Positions 59,004 to 64,000 of a DNA stretch of 64,000 bases are shown in pieces. The stretch spans positions 62,001-126,000 of the forward strand of contig CM032123.1 in the NCBI GenBank assembly GCA_018894105.1, written 5' to 3'. Both the position numbers and the translations under genes were made by a program. The stretch comes from Jacaranda mimosifolia. Lineage: Eukaryota > Streptophyta > Magnoliopsida > Lamiales > Bignoniaceae. The notes under the pieces were generated by a model that had not been told where the DNA came from, searched no databases, and was given only the letters and a program-made list of their open reading frames with translations. Each line of letters opens with the position of its first letter. Positions within the stretch are counted from its first letter, which is position 1.

Positions 59004-60596
59004 ACATCAGAACTCTACTGATGCAATTTTGACAAATTTCATATCATCTTTCTGCGCCAGAGCTTCTTTTTTACAGAGAAAAAGATTTAGAAAGCAGTTC
59101 AAATTTGAAGTTTAAAACACACCTCCTGAGCAAACACATCAAAAGGTCTCTGCCCATCAGCGATCATTGTAGCACACAGGTAGACAGCTTTTGAGATCTT
59201 CTGAGGGAGAAGCTCTAATGCATAAGAAATGCAAGCACCTCCACTACTATGACCCACCAATATTACCTGCTAAGAAACACCTGTCAAAGTGAACAAATAA
59301 GAGCACCAGTAAAAACGTTTTGCTCAAGTATGTCTTACCTTTTCATCCTCTGGTAATTTCTGTAGAAAATCAATCAATGGTTTTGAATAGTCAGCCAGAG
59401 TGGTGACAGTGTTTGTATCCGTTAGATCAATACCAGACCCTGTTAGATCCAAGGCAACTGGACGTAATCCAGATTCCTCGAGTAGAGCCATACTTTTATA
59501 CCAACACCAAGCTCCAAATCCTTCACCATGTACCAAAACAAATTTCTTTGTCTTGATATTCTCCAAAAATTCTGGGGATAACTATAAAGGATATGCTTCA
59601 TATAATGAGTGAAAATGCCATCAAATTATTACACAACTTGTCAAGGTAATTGAAACCAATTATCCCTTTATTTAATGTCGGAAAGAGGAAAAGAGTGCAG
59701 GTTCGTCTAAAGAAAGTCACTGCAATATTGGCACAAATACTTTTCTAACAATTACATCAATGAAAAGGGAAATTCTGCACAAAACAACTTTGGGAGGCAA
59801 AATCGGCTTAATTTGTAAGAAACATGAATATACTTCTCTAAATCCAAATTCAGGTTTTCCCCACAGCCGCCAACAATATAAGCGAAACTGTCAGTATCCG
59901 TTCAGAGAAAGTGTTTTGCTATATCTTTAGTCCTACAAGAAACCCACGTAAAATCAAATAAAAACCAAACTATCATCTGCATCAAGCATGATTAAAATAC
60001 TAGAAAACTTACAAAAACGACTCCACAATTCCTTAAAAAAGAGCCACCTTTACTTTTCCTAAACGAAAAGTCCACAACACAACTTCGTTTTTCCCCCACT
60101 TTTAAGCAGCATAATGGATCTTGATTCACACTTTCTATCAACTGATAGCCCTAACTAATGATAGCTGTAGACATGGATGTCACCCCCACCCCACTCCTTC
60201 TTCCCACTCCCTACCCCCCGGAAATTCACACACACGCATAAAGGCAGCATTTCAAAACAAATACCAGTAAAGGCTAAAAAGAAATTCGTAATAACTACAA
60301 AAAAAAAATACAGGGTGCGAAAAAATCACCTTGTTATTGTTAGCATTAGCAAAAGAGTCGGATAATTTACTGGCGCGGCGGCGGGAGCTAGTGGATCCGA
60401 TGCGCCTAGACATAGAGCCATTATCAAATCTTTGAGAAAGCTGATGCTGCTGAATTGCCATAGCAAGTGCTTGCCTATGCAGCAATTCTTCCTCCATTGA
60501 ACTCCTTCTCTTTGACATCGAACCCCTTCGACTCTTCGATCCAATCCCACCATTCTTGCTGTCCTTCTTAGTCATACAGATGAATCTATTCCCCAT
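57840..60596 (-). CDS. MES11: Methylesterase, MES11-like (α/β-hydrolase)
   Basis: Member of the plant methylesterase family (SABP2 relatives), which hydrolyse methyl esters of hormones such as auxin, jasmonate or salicylate. Five exons, in transcript order 60596-60330, 59581-59339, 59266-59123, 58730-58596 and 58112-57840, encode 353 residues, and all introns fall between codons. The first exon is a separate 89-residue basic, Arg/Ser-rich region (KSRRGSMSKRRSSMEEELLHRQALAMAIQ...), the mark of the MES11-15 subgroup, often predicted plastidic. The hydrolase core begins FVLVHGEGFGAWCWYK; GHSSGG supplies nucleophile Ser177, Asp303 lies in TLDDNALSPDVQ and His332 in GSDHCPFFSKPQ. The nucleophile elbow reads GHSSGG, where SABP2 has GHSLGG; the catalytic Ser is retained. 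Substrate not predictable. Confidence 0.93.
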
Positions 60597-61462
60597 TCTT
60601 GCGAAAAAAGGATTAAATCTTTAACAAAGCCCAGAAATTTTGTTCTCTTGTAAAGTCACCACAATTGGTTGGGGAGAGAATGAAATGGCATTTGAAGGAA
60701 ATAGAAGAGAACAGTGGGTGGCGGTGGAAGGTGGTGAGGAAGGTGGTTTTAATATTCTAATTAAATTGCTGTAATAATATTACACAGAAATAAAAAAGAA
60801 GAGAAATTGTGTAGGAACAAACAAGAGAACCAGCTCAGCTGCAAATGTAAGCAAGCAATTTAATGCACTCTTTTTCTACGTTTCTTGTTTTTGCACTGAC
60901 TCCCATCAAAAGACAAATAATAACAAGTCATACACTCTTTTTTCTCAAATTGTCTCTCTGTTTTCTTTCTCACTTCTTTGTCTCTTTTTTGTTTGTCTTT
61001 TCCTTTGGCTTATTTAGTTGCTTTTTGGGTATTTGATGAGCATTCAGCAGAGTTAGTACCTAATCCCGCCCTGCAATTAGAAATCTGCAAAGTGTTGAAA
61101 GGTTTGGTCTTCAGAGAGATTGATTATTCTTGTAATGGGGCTGTTTAGTCAAAAGCGTAATTATTTCTTGGTCTGAGTTTAGCCTACTACCTAACGACAA
61201 AAAATAGAAGTGGAAACATTAATCGGAAGAAGTAGCAAAGAAAATCATCCTTAAATCATGTCCCGTAATCTATTATCACATTTGATTATTTTAAATTTTA
61301 AATTTTGATAATTATTCACTCTCCCATATTAATTTTCACACAATTTTCGAAAAAGAAAAAAGAAGAATTTCGTTAAATTGATTCATGGCTAGTCAAAGAA
61401 TACATATATCATGTAGTACTAATGTACTATACCATAATATATATATATATAGAAATGTATTC

Positions 61463-62030
61463 TTTTAACCATAATTATATAATTTTGACTAAATTCTGAT
61501 TTCAAAATTTTTGTAATTATTTAAAATAATTTCATTGATTACTTGATAAAGATTATGATTTTCTAATTTTTTAAATCATCAAAATACTGCAACTAATCAA
61601 ATTTAATGAACTTTTAATATATTCTTTAAATTCATTAACATATACATCAATCCATGTAGGAAGAGTTTTTTTTAACCATAATTGTTTAAATTTAATTAAA
61701 TTCTGAATTTTTAGAATTTATTTTTTTATTATTTAGAAAAATTCGTTGTTGCTTAATATTAATTGCAATTTTTTTTTATTTCTAAATCACCAAATTTGCA
61801 AGCTAATTAAATTTCGTGACATTCTAATATATTCTCTAGACCCATCAGACCCACATAAATCAAACAATTTTAACCAAATTATAAATTCTTATAATTTAAA
61901 TTTATATAACGATTTACAATAATTTCATTCATTGTTATTTTTTTATTTTTTAAATTATCAAGATACGCTATCTAACCAAACTTAATAACTTCTTAATATA
62001 TATATATATATATATATATTTTAGACATGT
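61463..62030. repeat. Degenerate tandem repeat, three ~200-bp AT-rich units
   Basis: Each unit starts tttaacca(t/a)aatt (61465, 61671, 61871) and contains, in the same order, versions of aaattctga, taattt(c/t)attgatta, ttttttaaatcatcaa, ctaatcaaatttaa and ttctaatatattct. Spacing is about 206 and about 200 bases. The units are strongly diverged, so the array is old. Satellite-like; no coding. Confidence 0.6.
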
Positions 62031-62439
62031 TTACACACACAAACACATGTGAAGTTATTTACATAAAAGAGGTCTTTTGATCAGGAGACATCAAAGCAAT
62101 CATAAATCTTTCAAAACTGATTTCCCGCAGCAGGAAAAACTACTGGAATATGCATAAATCATCAGTAAATGAGCATAACCGGTACAATTATATTTCTTTA
62201 CATAACTTAAGCCCTGCACAAAGAAGACAACCAATTATCTGAAATTGATCTGCACTTGATCTCAATTGGGCTTTATAAGAAGTGGCTCATGTATAATTCT
62301 TTATCGGCCATGGCCCTATAGTCTCATTCAAAGGCAGCCCAACTATGCATGTCATTATTTTCTAAGCGCCTACACTCAAATGACTATTGAGTATATGTTT
62401 AAATATTTCCTTCTTCTGAGGATCAAGGGAACAATAATC

Positions 62440-62462
62440 CTTTTTTTTTTTTTTTTTTTTTT
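62440..62462. repeat. Poly(T) tract
   Basis: About 22 consecutive T, upstream of the polygalacturonase gene. Confidence 0.85.
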
Positions 62463-62768
62463 CCTTTCTGCTCCATGAAATTTTCAGTTTGAAGTGGGGG
62501 AATGTATGTTTTAGGAGTGGAGTGGGTCACTAGTTTGAGGAGTAAAGCAAAGTTCTTCAAAATTATATAGTCTTACCCTTCAAGTGTGGGCATATGTGCT
62601 AGAAATGTAACACCTTCATGTGCTTTCAAGCCAAGCCATATACCCCACCCACAAATCCATTTGCATTTTGCAAACTGAATCCATACTTATATATTAATAC
62701 CTCAATGTGTTTCACTTGATTTATGCAAATCAAGTGATCTAGCAGAAACCAACAACATACTTAAAATC

Positions 62769-64000
62769 ATGAACAAGTTGCTAAAATTTCTTTGCTTTCT
62801 CGTTTTGCTTTTGGTTCCCCTCAGAACTGCAGGCAAAGATTTTGCTGACAGGTTAGAGATTCTTGCGAAGATTGAGGATGACTTGGAAATAGAAGAAGGT
62901 GACAATGATGAAGTTGAGCTTTTAGACTGGCCATCTTGGGAAAGTGGGCATTGGAACAAGATTCTTGTCAATGTGGATGCATTTGGTGCAGTTGGAGATG
63001 GGGTATCTGATGATACTCAGGTGAAAATGTTGTAGCAGTCTTTCACAAATGTCACATTAGTTTCCAAACAATGGGATAAAGAAATGTTGCTAATTATATA
63101 AATCTCAGGCCTTTGTCAATGCATGGAAACAAGCCTGTTCCACACCAAAATCAGTTCTCTTGGTTCCTGAAGGGCGTCGTTATTTAGTGAATGCAACACG
63201 ATTTAGAGGACCTTGTGCTGACAAGTTGGTAATCCAGGTAAATCTTACAGATTTCTTCCCTCGTTTGCATTATATCATCAGCCCTATATCAAGATTTCTT
63301 ACATCTTTTAAGTGTAATTAAGATTTGCATCCAATCCAAGTGACAAATGAATATATGATGTGTGTGCAGATTGAAGGGACTATTGTAGCACCAGATGAGC
63401 CAAAAGATTGGGATCCCAAGAACCCGCGGAATTGGCTTACCTTTTACAATTTAACCAAGACCCTTTTCCAAGGGAAGGGCGTTATTGATGGTTCGGGCCA
63501 CAAATGGTGGGCAGCATCTTGCAAAAAGAACAAGTCCAATGTAAATCTTGCATAAGATCATGCTATCATAATTTAAACAAGAAACTGCTTTGCTTTACTA
63601 ACCAGTTTTTATATTTTCCTCCCTCCCCTCTTCCTCAGCCATGCAGAACAGCACCAACGGTGAGTTTCTTTTCCCTGCTAACTAGACTCATCATGCCAAA
63701 CTCCATGAATCCGAATAAAAATTATATATTCGGAAAATGATGTGTATGCAAAAATTTTAAATGATGCAGGCCTTAACCATAGATTCAAGCTCAGCTGTAA
63801 GAGTGAAAGGCCTCACAATTCAAAACAGCCAACAGATGAACTTTGTCGTTTCCCGTTCTGAGTCAATCCGTGTGTTTAGCGTAAAAGTTTCAGCTCCTGA
63901 GGACAGTCCCAATACTGATGGAATTCATATCACTGAATCAACAAATGTGGTTCTCCAGAATTGCAAAATAGGAACAGGTTTCTCCCTCCTTTTTCATATT
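62769..64000 (+). CDS. Polygalacturonase (GH28), 5' part, runs off the window
   Basis: Pectin-degrading glycosyl hydrolase that cuts homogalacturonan in the cell wall. Visible exons are 62769-63020, 63109-63237, 63370-63540, 63639-63659 and 63770-63977; the window ends inside intron 5. A signal peptide (MNKLLKFLCFLVLLLVPLRT then AG) is followed by an acidic spacer (EDDLEIEEGDNDEVELLDW), then VNVDAFGAVGDGVSDDTQAF, the standard GH28 opening, and VIDGSGHKWW. The last visible exon contains SPNTDGIHI, carrying NTD, the first GH28 catalytic motif; the later DD, GHG and RIK motifs lie beyond the edge. Exon 4 is a 21-base microexon encoding PCRTAPT. The start ATG lies about 80 bases after a TATA-like box. 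Resembles the At1g48100-type subgroup; partial by truncation only. Confidence 0.9.

Larger units (their letters stand above)
60597..62768. other. Divergent upstream region of methylesterase and polygalacturonase genes
   Basis: 60597-61100 is the methylesterase leader and promoter. 61463-62030 is a degenerate tandem repeat (separate entry). 62440-62462 is a poly(T) run. A TATA-like TATATATTA near 62688 lies about 80 bases before the polygalacturonase ATG. No gene seen between. Confidence 0.5.

Overview
This 64 kb window is nuclear DNA from a flowering plant, most likely a core eudicot. The evidence is AT-rich intergenic DNA, genes cut by many short GT-AG introns, and plant-specific families: a glucuronoxylan methyltransferase (DUF579), an AGL11/SEEDSTICK-type MADS gene, a plant dynamin DRP2, a methylesterase and GDSL lipases. 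I could not assign a species.

Layout, left to right. 1-3160 is mostly unannotatable, with one weak decayed coding fragment near 2.3-2.6 kb. About 3165-5560 (-) is a broken gene for a plastid-type UPF0301/DUF179 (AlgH-like) protein. 5835-12780 is a transposon nest: two ~0.7 kb hAT-like elements lie side by side, and the second is split by a 5.3 kb plant L1 LINE (6891-12191) with a perfect 20-bp target-site duplication. 13612-25666 (+) is a complete 22-exon DRP2 dynamin gene. 28001-28894 (+) is an intronless glucuronoxylan 4-O-methyltransferase with four secondary-wall MYB-type sites upstream. 29780-30163 (-) is a two-exon gene for an 87-residue secreted cysteine-rich peptide that matches no family I recognise. 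30.3-32.7 kb holds degenerate repeats and two short inverted-repeat transposons. 33171-34911 (+) and 35437-37518 (-) are a tail-to-tail pair of GDSL esterase/lipase genes with the same intron phases. 39405-42800 (-) is elongation factor 1B-gamma, with a ~0.8 kb hAT-like element in an intron. 44222-44907 is a fourth copy of the first hAT-like family. 49323-53718 (+) is the AGL11-like MADS gene with a 2.4 kb first intron. 54677-56369 (-) is an AIG1-type GTPase ending in a CaaX box. 57840-60596 (-) is a MES11-like methylesterase. 62769 to the right edge (+) is the start of a GH28 polygalacturonase.

These are independent single genes rather than a pathway. Shared themes are cell wall (GXM, polygalacturonase, possibly the GDSL proteins) and membrane traffic or signalling (DRP2, AIG1, MES). 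All multi-exon models were built by hand from splice sites and protein reading frame. Each complete model keeps an open frame to a length normal for its family, so the internal exons are reliable. UTR boundaries and regulatory calls are less certain. The observations most worth a second look are the unrecognised cysteine-rich peptide gene, the nested LINE whose stop codons mostly look like deamination products, and introns whose 3' splice sites are built from microsatellites.
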